Positions 45,570 through 57,586 of a DNA stretch of 64,000 nucleotides are shown here, piece after piece. The notes under the pieces are model-generated. The model saw only the letters and a list, made by a program, of their open reading frames with translations. It was not told where the DNA came from and did no database searches. The DNA is from Bactrocera neohumeralis (Eukaryota > Arthropoda > Insecta > Diptera > Tephritidae), in assembly GCF_024586455.1 (NCBI RefSeq), contig NC_065919.1:16610017-16674016 (forward strand), in the 5' to 3' direction. The translations under genes were made by a program, and so were the position numbers. Position 1 is the stretch's first letter. The number at the start of each line of letters is the position of its first letter.

Positions 45570-46384
45570 CATAAATACATTTTTACAACAATCAGCTCGT
45601 CTCAACGGCGGACGAAGTGTGCACTGAAATTGCAAATCTTTCCTCTCTTTCCTGTTGCGTCTGTGCATGCTGTACCGCCGCAGCGCCAATATATATTTTA
45701 CATGTTGCCATAAAGAAGCAAAGGGGGGATCCTAAAGAATATAAGAGAAGTAGTACGCACATGGGCAAGTCGTACCGCAGTAAGTTGAAGTACATATTTT
45801 ACAGTGAATACATATGCGGTTATTACTTTGTACTGTGTTGTTCACTCCACCTAAATCGAACGGAAAGAAAACCGATGATAGTCATGGCGTATACGTAACT
45901 TTTGCATTTAATGTTGCATCAACTACACACTTGAATTTTCAAATACTGTCTCGTAGTCGACATAAGTCTTTTCTGGAAATTTGTTTATAGTTTTGACGAT
46001 TTTTCAAACTGAATTATTCGGATTTTATGTTCAGTAACCGAAGCAATAGCTACTGAGAATTATCAACCCTCCACAGTTAATGCTCAAAATATTATTATCG
46101 TCATGAAAAATGCAAATCCTACTAATTTAGTGGCCAGACAACTCTGAGCCACTAAAGTCTTTCTAATTTAGTAGCTATACTCCTTTAAGCTACTGAAAAG
46201 TATATGAGTCTGTATCTTTGATCGAAATCTATCGGTGCATAAAATTCACAAAGGCAATACTGAGTCTTCTCAAATGGGATCGGGAGTGATTTAGTGCATT
46301 ATTTGTACTATAAACATGTAGTAATTGTGGTTATTCTTAATCTTTATTGGTCTAGGCACCGCTTAACTGGTTACAGCCGAGTTT
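45570..46384. other. No recognisable gene
   Basis: Unique-looking DNA. Two overlapping open frames at 45592-45898 on opposite strands have no domain. Confidence 0.45.
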
Positions 46385-47290
46385 ACAATAGCGCGCCAGT
46401 CATACTTCCTTTTCGTTGTTTGTCGCCAATTGGAGATTCCAAGTGTAGCCAGATCTTTCTCCACCTGGTCTTTTCAACGGAGTAGAGATCTTCCTCTTCC
46501 ACGTACTGAATCGAAAACTTTCAAAGCATGAGTTTTCTCTTCCATCCAGATTGTGCCTTTTCGATTCAGCTCTGCAGCTCGCATTATTTTCTCCAGCTGT
46601 ACATTGAAGAAGTCGCATGATAAGGAGTCGCCTTGTCTCAAACCTCGTTTGGTATCGATTGGCTCGAAGAGGTCCTTCCTGTTCCTAACGGAGCTTTTGG
46701 TATTGCTCAATGTCAGTTTGCACAACCGTATTAGTTTTGCGGGGATACCAAATTCAGACATAGCGGCATAAAGACAGCTCTTGAAATTGACTAAGAGGTG
46801 GTGTGTGCGGATCCTCTTTTCATTTGTCTTTTTCAAGATTTGGTCAGTTGTTGATTTTCCAGGTCTAAAGCCACATCAATAAGTACCAATCAGTTTGCTG
46901 ACGGTGGGCTTAAATCGCTCACACAGTACGCTCGATAGAAACTTATATGCGCTGTTGAGGAGGCTTATCCCACGGTACAGAGCACACTTAAATTCCAATC
47001 GTCAGACATGCTTTCGTCAGACCATATTCTACAAAGAAGATGACGCGTGCTCCTTATCAGTTCTTCGCCGCAGTATTTTAATAGCTCGGCCCTCACCGAA
47101 TCGTTGTTCTTCAGACGGCTAATTGCTATTCGAACTTCTTCATGGTTAAGCAATGGAATGTCTGCTCCATCGTCATCAATAGGGGAATTGAGTTCAACAT
47201 CTCATGGTCTTATGCTTTTACTGTCATTGAGCAGGCTAGAGAAATGTCCCTCCATAATTTTAGTATGATCTGTGCATCGGTTACTAGATC
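46385..47290 (-). mobile_element. RTE-type LINE, N-terminal reverse transcriptase region, antisense
   Basis: The reverse strand at 47153-46965 gives HEEVRIAISRLKNND, ELLKYCGEELI and SDDWNLSVLC. After a deletion, 46836-46474 gives THHLLVNFKS, FGIPAKLIRLCKLTLSNTKS and DTKRGLRQGDSLSCDFFNVQ, the palm motif before YADD. Just before YADD the sequence jumps to FDSVRGRGRSLLR and to a GAPL-like 3' end (46450-46385), so the catalytic YADD is deleted. Confidence 0.82.
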
Positions 47291-48869
47291 TTGAAACCTT
47301 CTGTTAGTCGCTGGGGAGAACAATGCAAAATTATAAATATTGTAATTACTTCTCGCAGATCCAACCCAATATCGAAAGACTTAGAATGTAGCCATAAAGT
47401 CGCTTGAAGAAACAATCGATGTGTTGAAGTGCATCATCTCCACTTTCGGTCAGTGGATAGTAAGAAGCGCACCACATTTTAACACAAAATATGAAAATAT
47501 CAATATTGTTCTCTTACACTAACTTTCAATCAAAATCTCTAGTAAGTAGTTCGCTGATGTACCCGACTCTCAGCTCATCGATACAACAGACTGTCTTTCT
47601 GGCAGCTGATTGATGAGAATAATTTTTAATTGTTGATTTATATCAGGAAATGGGCCTGTGAGCTGGCTCCAGCAACTGGCTCCAGCAACTGATTTTATAT
47701 CGTTCTTCTATTTCAACCATATGCTAATAAGCCAGCTGCGACCGACCTGTTTGGCAGCATATTCAGCGCTTTATTGACGAAATCAGACCGACTTTGCTGG
47801 AGAAAGTGATTCAAAATTGAGTTTGAGAGAAATTTATTTATAAGACTACATACTCACAACCCTAATGTATAAGGCTTCGATTCTTACAGTAATATTACTG
47901 ACATACTACTAATTGAAGTTTCCAAACAATAGCCAAACAAATTTCCAAACCTTATTTACTGTAATATACATGAGCAACCTTCCACCATACGGCAGCTCCA
48001 TTATTGTTCACACATTTTCCTTTTTGTATTTTCAATATGCATAAAAAAGTTATTAAAATCATGTTTACAAGTACACAAATATTAACATAGTTACCTTACG
48101 TAAGTACACGTACTCGTACATGCAAATATTTGGTATAAAGTTCGTCTCCAAGTTCGTATCGCTGTGAGAGAAAGTTAGTTTTTACGAAAATATTTTGTAA
48201 ACAAAATTGCAATAACGGAAAAGGAAACATAAATTGGAAGAAATAATATAATTGGTTGGTGGGCAAAGCTACCAAAAGCTAACAAGAACAGATGTTTGTA
48301 GTCCCTTAAGCGTTTACTGAAATAATTGTAGACAAGCAATCGTACAAAGTTTACATAAGAGAGATATATTTAAATGCTCCCCACGAGCATAGCGAAGCGA
48401 TGAAATTTTGACTTGCAATAAATAAATAAAAGAGTTGTAGCTAGTAAGCAAAAAAAAAGTAAACAGAAAGAGAGATGGTTAAGATATATAATTGCACAAT
48501 TGTGGATTTATTTGATCGCCGAAGGCTGAATGAGCTTAAGTTGTAATGGCATTCCTTAAGAGTCTCCCAGGACAATAGAAACAGCAAAGTATCATTGTGA
48601 AACCACATATAAGAGAGAAATACAGTAACGTGTGTGAGAAAGAAAGAAGCAAAAACTTGCCATAAGCCAGAGACACACACCGGCAAACGGTTTACTTTTC
48701 TTTTTGGATACATGTTCCTACGGTATTGTTAGCATGAAGACAACGTTGATGAGTTGATTAGCAATTGAGTTCTTCAAAGAGTTTTTCACAGTTTAGGCGC
48801 ATTTTTTAAGAGAATTGCCTAGCGATCCTTCAGTATTTCAAGCTCAAACGAACATCACTCGTTGCTAAA
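47291..48869. other. No recognisable gene
   Basis: Unique-looking DNA. A 15-bp direct duplication (ctggctccagcaact) occurs at about 47664-47693. Reverse ORF 48441-48713 has no recognisable domain. Confidence 0.45.
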
Positions 48870-50420
48870 GATTTTTGGTTTTAGATGTTGACTTTGGATT
48901 TGCATGTAGGTGCATTAGAGGCCAGCTCCGCGGCTTTCGCAATAGCAGCTTGAAATATACTACAGTGGTCCGCAACTTAAAAGGTTGTCTTATGCTCAAC
49001 TCTGGTCAGCATATTCAGCCACCAACTCCATCGTCCATTTTCGAGCCATCAGTATAGATGTTAAGATTGTTGCGTAGGCTAACATAATTTTACTCCAGCC
49101 ATCTTTTTCTATGCCTACTTTGAACCGTCTTTCCCAGTTTTAAAGTGGCGTCATGTAGTCGGTATTTGCCCAATGGCTATTACCCACCAAGCTATGGCTT
49201 AAGCTTCTACATGAGAATTGCAGCCTGCAGCCAATAGTCCTCCCGCCAATTTTACTGCGCAGTTTTCAGCGCAGAGGTCCACAGGTGACAGCCTTAGTAC
49301 CAGTTCGAGAGCCGCCATTGGAGTTGTTCTTAAAGCTCCCGTTACGCACAGCGCAACGAACCTCTGAACGCTTTCTATTGGCCTTCGGTAGATGGATTTC
49401 CGTACATCTGTCCACCATACTACTGCGTCGTAGAGCAGAATTGATCTAACAATAGCTGTGCAGCACCAGTCCATGAGAGAGGGAGAGAGTCCCCAAGTTG
49501 TGCCGATCATCTGCCTACACGCATATAAAACATTACTGGCTTTCCTCACTCTTTCTTCCACGTTGTACTTCCACAACAGTTTGCTGTTCAAGACTACTTG
49601 GTGCGGTCCTTGAGCGAAAGTTGTGTTTATAGAAGGGAACCTAAATAGATGAAAGTTGTGCTATCTTGTGAACAACAGCAGATCCGTTTTCTCTGGGTTC
49701 AACCCCAGACCCGTTTGCGATACCCAGTGCTGGACTGTATTGAGAGTAGTTGTCATAATACTGCTAATGGTCTGTAGACACTTTCCCGTTATGAAGATGG
49801 CAATGTCTTCCGCATATGCGACTATCTTAGAGGCTTTGCCTTCCAGTTCTTTACCATTTTATTCGCCAATAATGTCCATAGAAGCGGAGATAGCACTCCA
49901 CTTTGGGAAGTACCTCTACAGACTTCCTTCGTCATTTTAGCGTCGTTCAATTTTGCCCTTATCCGTTTAGAGGTCAAAAGGATTATCACATATTTGGATA
50001 CTGTTCAGAATAGATTCCATAGAGACGTTGTTGAATGCCCCAGAAATATACAGGAATGCCCCATTCCTTATATTCAAGAGCCCTTTCGATATTAAATACC
50101 AGTGTATGGAGTGTAGTCTCTACTGATCTGCTTTTCGTATATGCGTGTGCGCCTTGGACAAGCTTCTAAGAGGCGCTGCCGCCCTAATGGTCGCGTCCAA
50201 GATTTACTCTAGCGTTTTTTGCAGAAATGATGTTAAGCTTATAGGCTTAAACTGCTTTGAGTAGGTTGGGTTGTTTCTACTTGTCTTCGGTACGAAAACT
50301 ACTCCAACCGCTCTCCATGAGTGTTGAACTTCAAGCATCCCCTAAAAATCGCCTTTAGCCATAGCATGGTTGAACAGAGCAGACTATGTTAGGAACGATG
50401 CACTCTAAATGCCAACTAAA
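48870..50420 (-). mobile_element. R1-type LINE, reverse transcriptase to RNase H, antisense
   Basis: Reverse strand, 5' to 3': decayed upstream palm (about 50400-49950), MTKEVCRGTSQSGVLSPLLW (PQGGVLSPLLW motif) near 49930, IVAYAEDIAIFI near 49810 (YADD is YAED), NSKLLWKYNVEERVRKASNV and LRTTPMAALELVLRLSPVDL (49591-49199, one open frame of 130 codons), and IYTDGSKMDDGVG of RNase H near 49045. It ends about 48870 inside RNase H, so the 3' end is missing. Inactive by frameshifts and the altered catalytic motif. Confidence 0.83.
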
Positions 50421-50490
50421 CCATTTGATCCAAAGTTGATTCATAAAAAATCTTCGACATCGGGTAACAATGTCGCCTTTAAAAATCTAT

Positions 50491-51541
50491 TTTTATACTC
50501 TCGCAACAAAGTTGCTAAGGAGAGCATTATAGTTTTGTTCACATAACGGTTGTTTGTAAGTCCTAAAACTAAAAGAGTCAGATATAGAGTTATATATACC
50601 AAAGTGATCAGGGTGACGAGTAGAGTTGAAATCCGGATGTCTGTCTGTCCGTCCGTCCGTCTGTCCGTCCGCCCGTGCAAGCTGTAACTTGAGAAAAACT
50701 TGGTACATGTATTTCTTAGCTCCATAAGAAGGTTAAGTTCGAAGGTGGGCAAAATCGGCCAACTGCCACGCCCACAAAATGGCGAAAACCGAAAACCTAT
50801 AAAGTGTCATAACTAAGCCATAAATAAAGATATTAAAGTGAAATTTGGCACAAAGGATCGCATTAGGGAGGGGCATAGTTGGACGTAATTTTTTTGGAAA
50901 AGTGGGCGTGGCCCCGCCCCCTACTAAGTTTTTTGTACATATCTCGGAACTATAGCTATGTCAACCAAACTCTATAGAGTCGTTTCCTTCAGGCATTTCC
51001 ATATACAGTTCAAAAATGGAAGAAATCGGATAATAACCACGCCCACCTCCCATACAAAGGTTATGTGTAAAATCGCTAAAAGTGCGTTAACCGACTAACA
51101 AAAAACGTCAGAAACACTAAATTTTAGGGAAGAAATGGCAGAAGGAAGCTGCACCCAGGCTTTTTTTAAAAATTGAAAATAGGCGTGGCGTCGCCCACTT
51201 ATGGACCGAAAACCGTATCTCAGGAACTACTAGACCGATTTCAATGAAATTCGATATATAATATTTTCTTAACACCCTGATGACATCTACGAAATATGGG
51301 TGAAATTGGTTCACAACCACGCCTTCTTCCAATACAACGCTATTTTGAATTCCATCTGATGCCTTCTCTGTATAATATGTATATACATTAGGAACTAATG
51401 ATGATAGCGGAATAAAACTTTACACAAATACGGTATTTGAAAAATATGTAAATGACGGATAATGAAATCTCGATTATCACTTTACCATGCGAGAGTATAA
51501 AATGTTCGGTGACACCCGAACTTAGCCCTTCCTTACTTGTT
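50491..51541 (+). repeat. Long Helentron-like non-autonomous repeat with (GTCY)n
   Basis: A 15-bp perfect inverted pair, ttttatactctcgca, lies at 50491-50505 and 51488-51502. Just beyond the right copy is a hairpin (stem gttcgg/ccgaac, 51504-51521) and the terminal 'ttccttacttgttt'. Near the left end is a small hairpin gcaac-aaa-gttgc (50503-50515), then a (GTCY)n microsatellite at 50638-50672. The interior contains oddly regular 'cacgcccac' and 'gggcgtgg' words (near 50769, 50905, 51040, 51182). Subterminal inverted repeats followed by a 3' hairpin are Helentron/HINE hallmarks. No protein is encoded. Confidence 0.8.
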
Positions 51542-52562
51542 TTACGATAATTTTTAACTTGCAACAGCTACTTCAGCACTTAGTTCGAAAAGCTGTTAGA
51601 GTTAATGAAATTAGATCCACATTTCCACACTCACGTAACATGTATGTAAACTAGAGAACTTTTCGAAAATCAACTAAAAAATTTCTAGGGGAACTTTTCG
51701 GCATATTAAGCAGAAAGCACGAGTACCTAGTAACTTCCATTATTTAAGCCAGAAATAAATTGGCATCCACCCCTTGAGTAAATCAAAACCAACAAAACAA
51801 CTTAGAATATTGCGGCTTTCTCGAGTGGCAGAATTGAATGCAAAGTAATCGAATTTACGCAGTGTGGCGTGTTTGGCTGCTTGATTAATCTGATGATTTA
51901 CTGCTGTGAATTTGTGTGCTTTCTGCTGACAACCACTGTGCAATGCCATGCATGTGTGAACATTGGAGTGCCAGGCACGTGGTAACGCTTGACTCAGCTT
52001 TCTTTTTTTCCAGTTGCGTTGCATCAATTGACTCTTTTGTACTGAGTGCATTGTATGGATCTAAGGAGCATCGATGCAATACAAGCACATACGCATTTGC
52101 AAATAAGCTGTTAACTTGTGTATTTGTTTTTACACTGTAACTTACACAGTCACAACTAGAGCGATCACATTTGTTCCCCCCACACTACTGCTCAGGTGTA
52201 AATAAATATATTCTAAAATCCAATACCACCCTAATGCGGCACATTTGGAGCTTAGAACTCGTATCAGCGTGGCATTTCGAGTTGACAGTACAGAAAAATT
52301 CAAAGTCATGCAAGAATTGATTCTGAATTGTTTCTGAAGCATGCGACATGTGACCTTCCGGTGTCTGTACATACGCCTGCACATATGTATGTATGTACAA
52401 ATGTGTGCTTATGCGATGGTAATTGAATATTAAAACCATGCTGAAAATCTGATTGCATTTTGATAAATCCCATTATTTTTGGTTAGTGAACTGTATAAAT
52501 ATTTTGAGTAGATATGCGACTGCTGTTTGATAATAAACATACAATATGTACAGCTACATATG
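51542..52562. other. No recognisable gene
   Basis: Unique-looking DNA. Short ORFs on both strands over 51740-52439 look like chance. Confidence 0.45.
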
Positions 52563-52888
52563 TATATCGTCACCTAAAATGCAAAATAATGCAACATCAC
52601 TTTTCATAAGTTTACAGGTGAACGAAAAACGATTTAATACTAACCATTCATATTGAAACAAAATAGCAGTTTTGGTTATGAAGTGGTTATGTAATGGTTA
52701 TAAAATGGTTATATCGGTTATAAAATGGTTATATTGGTTATAAAATGGTTATGTATTGGTTATATTTGACAGCGGATGTTGAAAATGTTATGCTACATAT
52801 ATGTAATATGTTTTATCGTAATCAATAAAAAAAACTCTATTTCGATTTTTTTGAAGATATGTTGTTTTGCATTTTAGGTGACAATATG
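52563..52888. mobile_element. About 325-bp MITE with internal tandem repeat
   Basis: Terminal inverted repeats of about 26 bp with two mismatches contain an 18-bp perfect core, gtcacctaaaatgcaaaa (52569-52586) and its complement (52865-52882). The centre holds a tandem array. No coding sequence. Confidence 0.78.
52674..52764 (+). repeat. Tandem ggttataaaat array inside the MITE
   Basis: Nine ggttat words spaced 9-11 bp, the commonest unit being ggttataaaat. The array lies almost exactly at the middle of the surrounding MITE. Confidence 0.8.
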
Positions 52889-53139
52889 CAACTAGTACAA
52901 TATGCATTGCAAAATGTGTGTACAGATTGTGTTTGATTATAATCTAGACTATACAATTGTATTCGTGAACATAGTTTCACTTCATTTTTATTTAAGAGTG
53001 AGTAAGTAAGCCCCTCTGGGGTTAAGTTATAGCTCCAAAATAACATATACGCGCCTGTCAGTTTAGTCAGCCATAACTACTGATACCAATTTAACGGAGA
53101 CTGTCAAATTGATTTCAAAAAGCGAATAAGACAATCAAT

Positions 53140-53660
53140 AATAAAATTAAACAAGAAATAACCATAACATCGGTTACTCCGAAGCCATATACAAAAGAAC
53201 CGGTTTGTATGGCAGCTATATTAAATAAACATCCGATCTGAAGCATTTCTTCATAGATTACTCTATTGCTTTAGGCAATAGCTCACACCAAATTTCATGA
53301 AGATATCTGCTCAAATGAAAAAGTTTTCGATAAAAGAATTTGATTCCCGATCGTACGGTTTGTATGGCAGCTATATGAAATAAAGACCCGATCTAAACAA
53401 TTCCTTCATATATGACATTATATCTTCAAAACCACCAAAACGCCAAATTTCATGAAGATATCTTGTCAAATGAAAAAGTTTTCGATACAAAAACTTGATT
53501 TAGTTTGTATGAAAGAAAATTGGGGAGAAAAGCATATAAACATAATTTCAGATCGATATCTAAACAACTGAGAAATTACTTCGCGTCTAGACAAACGGTC
53601 AGCTCGCGATGATGATCATTTAGTATATATATACTTTATAGGGCATATAAAAAATAAAAA
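53140..53660 (-). repeat. DINE-1/mini-me-like repeat
   Basis: It begins 'aaacaagaaataaccataac', then a shortened hairpin (tcggttactccga). Two modules with 'tttgtatggcagctatat' follow near 53206 and 53359, about 153 bp apart. The core is decayed and ends in 'atatatactttatagggc' at 53625-53642. Confidence 0.72.
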
Positions 53661-54160
53661 TTAGTAAAAATTTTCGGACTGTGAATCAAAAATATAAGTT
53701 TTTTATATATAATATGTAATAAATATTTAAGTTATATAAATATATATGAGCCTCGAAAACCAGTATTTCCTATTAGGCAGTACCCAATCATAATATTTCC
53801 TGATTTTATTAAGGTATCCCTCATATTGAACGTTACTAGAAGATAGGTAAAAAGTTAACTGGATTGAGGAAAGTAATCTAATTCAAGATATGCGAATGAA
53901 AGATATACATATTTGTATCGATTTTCTATAGATTTAAAACATAATGACATTAGGTATATCTACTTTTTTAATGTACCCTACATAAGTAACAATAAATGTT
54001 GCATAAGATTTATCATATAACCTAAAAACAGTACATACCGTCAATGGAGACTTGAAAAAATATATGCACTCATGTCGAAAAAATTTTACCAGGAAAAACA
54101 AATATTATACTAAAATAAAAAAAAAACTATATACGTGGGTATTTCATTAAATTTTACGTA
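53661..54160. other. AT-rich DNA, no gene
   Basis: Very AT-rich, with no recognisable coding or repeat structure. Confidence 0.5.
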
Positions 54161-55015
54161 AAAAATGCAAACAACTGGCAACGCTGCTAAAAAATATTTC
54201 AGCTGTAATATTTCTTTAAACAAAGTATATGAAAAACAATAAATAGGTAAAATAAATAAGGATTTTCTGAACTGTAAGCTTACTCTGCCATTTGATATAA
54301 ATACTATATCGTAATATTTTTTTATGTTTAAAAAGTTTTTGTATCAAAAATGTTAAACAGCTGGCAGCGCTCTCCAAAAAATGTTTTCAACTGTAAGCGA
54401 TTTTAAATAATTTCAGTCTAATATCCACTTAATAATATTTAACTGCCTTGCAAAATTCTCATATAAAGTTTAGAACCAGGTGGCAACCTTATAATATATA
54501 TGTACATATACATATGCATATACATATAAAATATCTCTATAAAATACATATTTCTTAGTCAGTATAGTTGGATAGAGCAGAAAAATTCATTGCCAAATTT
54601 ATTTTATATACAATTTAGAAACAGGTGGCAACCTTATAAATAAAAATATCTCAAAATTATCTCCTTAAAATACATATTTCTTAGTCAGTTTAATTTGATA
54701 CAGAAAAAAACTTCATTACCAAATGTAATTTTATAGATATACAATTTAGAAACAGGTGGCAACCTTTTACTCAAAAATATCTCCTTAAAATACCTATTTC
54801 TTAGTAGGTTTAATTTGATATAGAAGTAAGATCGATAACCTCAATGTATTCTTATATGAAATTAGGAAATAGGTGGCAACCTTATGCACAAAAATATTAA
54901 AAAATATTAAAAATACATCTTTCTCAGTTAATTTAATTTGATATATAAGAAAAATCCACTGCCAAATGGATTATATAAAATTTAGAAATATGTGGCAACT
55001 TTATTCAAAAAATGT
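54161..55015 (+). repeat. Satellite array A (ggtggcaacctt units)
   Basis: Marker ggtggcaacctt or a variant starts at 54479, 54624, 54755, 54872 and 54991, giving units of 117-145 bp. Each unit also has aatttgata(c/t)a, a ccaaat stretch and tttagaaa before the marker. Two diverged units (ctggca[ag]cgct near 54175 and 54361) lie at the left edge, as expected for older array margins. The unit-length variation comes from small indels. Confidence 0.85.
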
Positions 55016-56570
55016 ATTTTCCGAATGTTATATTATGTAAGGTCGACATCTTGCAAGCTCTCACTGGTCTAGTACGAGTGCATGGCATAGAAATAAAATG
55101 ATGTGCTTTTAATCAGCTCTCAACGAAATTCCTAGAATTAAACTAAACTTTTTGCTGATTTCCTAATTTGTCCATAAAAGCGGTAAGTAAAAGCAAAACA
55201 AGCTGCCAAAGGGCAAACAAATGCTATTCAAGCTCAACTCAGTTGTTTAGATGACACGCGCAGACAATCATTAAGAAGTTTTGCTATAAGAACAGCAAAT
55301 ATAATTTGCATACATGCATATTTGCCGGCAAGTCTATGTACATGCATTAGGGTTGTCGATTTTTTCCAAGTAGACTTTTTAATTTGCAGAAGTCTTATTG
55401 TTTTTTTTTTTCATTAAACCAAAAGTTATGAGCAGTTAAAGTTATACCTCAAATGTACTGAGCACTCATACAACTGCGTTATAAGGCAAATTTTGTGTTG
55501 CTCATACGACATGGTGTACATTTATACAGTGCAATGATTGATGCATAATTTTGAAGGCGAATAACCTTTAAAGCAATGGTTTTATGAAAAAAATATCCAG
55601 AGCTTTTTTGTAGAGCGAAAAATTTTGTATTAGAATATAAATTTTTCAAGGTTATGGCTGTACTTATTTAACGCAAAATATCAAAAAATATCATAAAAGA
55701 AGTAAAATGCTTTAGGCACGGCATAAATTCAAAATAAAGTGCGTGTTTACGTTGGATATTTTTTTAAGATAAAACAAAATCTTCAGGGAACATTAGCAAA
55801 AAAATAATTTAGGTAAACAACGCACACCCTAATGTATATATGTACAAGCACGTTCGCATTCCAACTTTGTGCAGAAGTAATTACTCATAAGAAAGGCCAA
55901 AGTAATGCAAATGTCATATGTTTAACAAAAGCACAGCGTAAATGAAGTGGAAAATATCAGAAAAGCAGGGAGCGCACTAAGTACACACACTGGTACGCAT
56001 ACATACATCTAACACGAAGAGATAAGTGCAAGTAAAGTATAATATGTAAGGAACTACTACGCAATTTCCATTTATATGAAGGCAAGAATGTGACTCCTGT
56101 AGAGGTAGCTCGAGCAGCGTCTTTCTATAAAAGTTGATAAATGATGTAAAAGTTGTTGCAGTAAGTTAACGGTTTTATAGGACAAAAGGTAAAAATGCTT
56201 GTGTATAAATTATAAAAGCGAGCACGTGCGCTAAACGAGAGTAAGGAACAGTTAGCAAGTGTTGAGTTGTAGGGTAAACTTTTTATTTTCGACACAAAAT
56301 CGCGAAGGTAAAGTTATCTACTTAGGTTTGACTATAAGTTGAACGAAGTTTGAGGAAAATTCAATAAATTTTGAGAAAAATTCAATGAAGTTGCCGAAAA
56401 TATAACAGTTTCGGTAAATAAAAATATTTGCAGTTATATTAATGTTTATAGAAAATATTGAGAAAAAGGCATTAAATGGATCAAAAGGCACACGCGGCGT
56501 GAGATTAAGAAAAAAAATTATATATGTACATATGTACATATGAATATGTATGTGCTTCCGACTACAAAAA
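55016..56570. other. Spacer between satellite arrays, no gene found
   Basis: Unique-looking DNA without satellite units. Small ORFs only. The last part, 56318-56539, has a 73-codon reverse frame composed of Asn/Phe/Ile and is probably chance. Confidence 0.45.
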
Positions 56571-57310
56571 TATGGTCAACAAAAATATCTATTTAAAATA
56601 AATCTTCCTTAATTGATTTAATTTGATAGAAAAGAAAAATTCATTGCCAAATGTAATCTTATATGAATTTAGAAACAGGTGGCAACCTAATACACAAATA
56701 TATATCTTTAAAATACTTATTTCTTCTCAGTTTAATTTGATACAGAAAAAAATTAATTGCTAAATATAATCTTATAAAGAATATAGAAACACGTGGCAAC
56801 CTTAAAAATAAAAATACACAAATAAATATATGTATCTTTAAAATAAATCTTTCTTCGACGTTTTAATTTGATAGAAAAGAAAAATGCATTGCCAAATTTA
56901 ATCTTATATGAAATTTATAGACAGGTGGCAACCTTATGCACAAAAATATATCTTTAAAATACACATTTCTCAGTCAGTTTAATTTGATACAGAAAAAAAT
57001 TCATTGCTAAATATAATCTTATAAAGAGTATAGAAACAGGTGGCAACTTTAAAAATAAAATTACACACAAAAATATATCTTTCAAATACATATTTCTTAG
57101 TTATTTTAATTTGATACAGAAAAAAAATTCATTACCAAATGCATTCGTATATACAATTTAGAAACAGGTGGCAACCTTATAAATAAAAATATCTCAAAAT
57201 ATATCTTTAAAATACATATTTCTTAGTCAGTTTAATTTGAAACAGAAAAAAAATTAATTTGCAAATCTAATTTTATATACAATCCAGAAACAGGTGGCAA
57301 CCTTATACAC
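56571..57310 (+). repeat. Satellite array B (ggtggcaacctt units)
   Basis: Six markers at 56679, 56792, 56924, 57039, 57168 and 57293, with units of 113-132 bp of the same sequence type and orientation as array A. The first unit starts near 56571. Alternate units share more internal features (for example 'atctttaaaataaatctt' versus 'acatatttcttagtcagttt'), hinting at a higher-order dimer. Confidence 0.85.
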
Positions 57311-57586
57311 AGCAATACTAAAGAGTATATCGACAACATCAAAATAAACCACATAAATAAAGATCAAATGCAAAGAAAAACACACAAATAAATAAGCAAA
57401 ATCGCTTTGTGTAAGCAGATGAAAGCCTTGTCAATCACTAAATAATTGACGCTTAACAAATGATTGGCCTGTCAAGTGAAATGGAGGCCAATAAAATATT
57501 TATTTTCTCGTACATGTGCTTGTAACCAATAGTTATGATACGTGAAGTAAAGTAAACCTTTGAAATACGAGTTGCATTATAAACCA
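57311..57586. other. No recognisable gene
   Basis: AT-rich DNA between the satellite and a Tc1-like copy. Confidence 0.5.
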
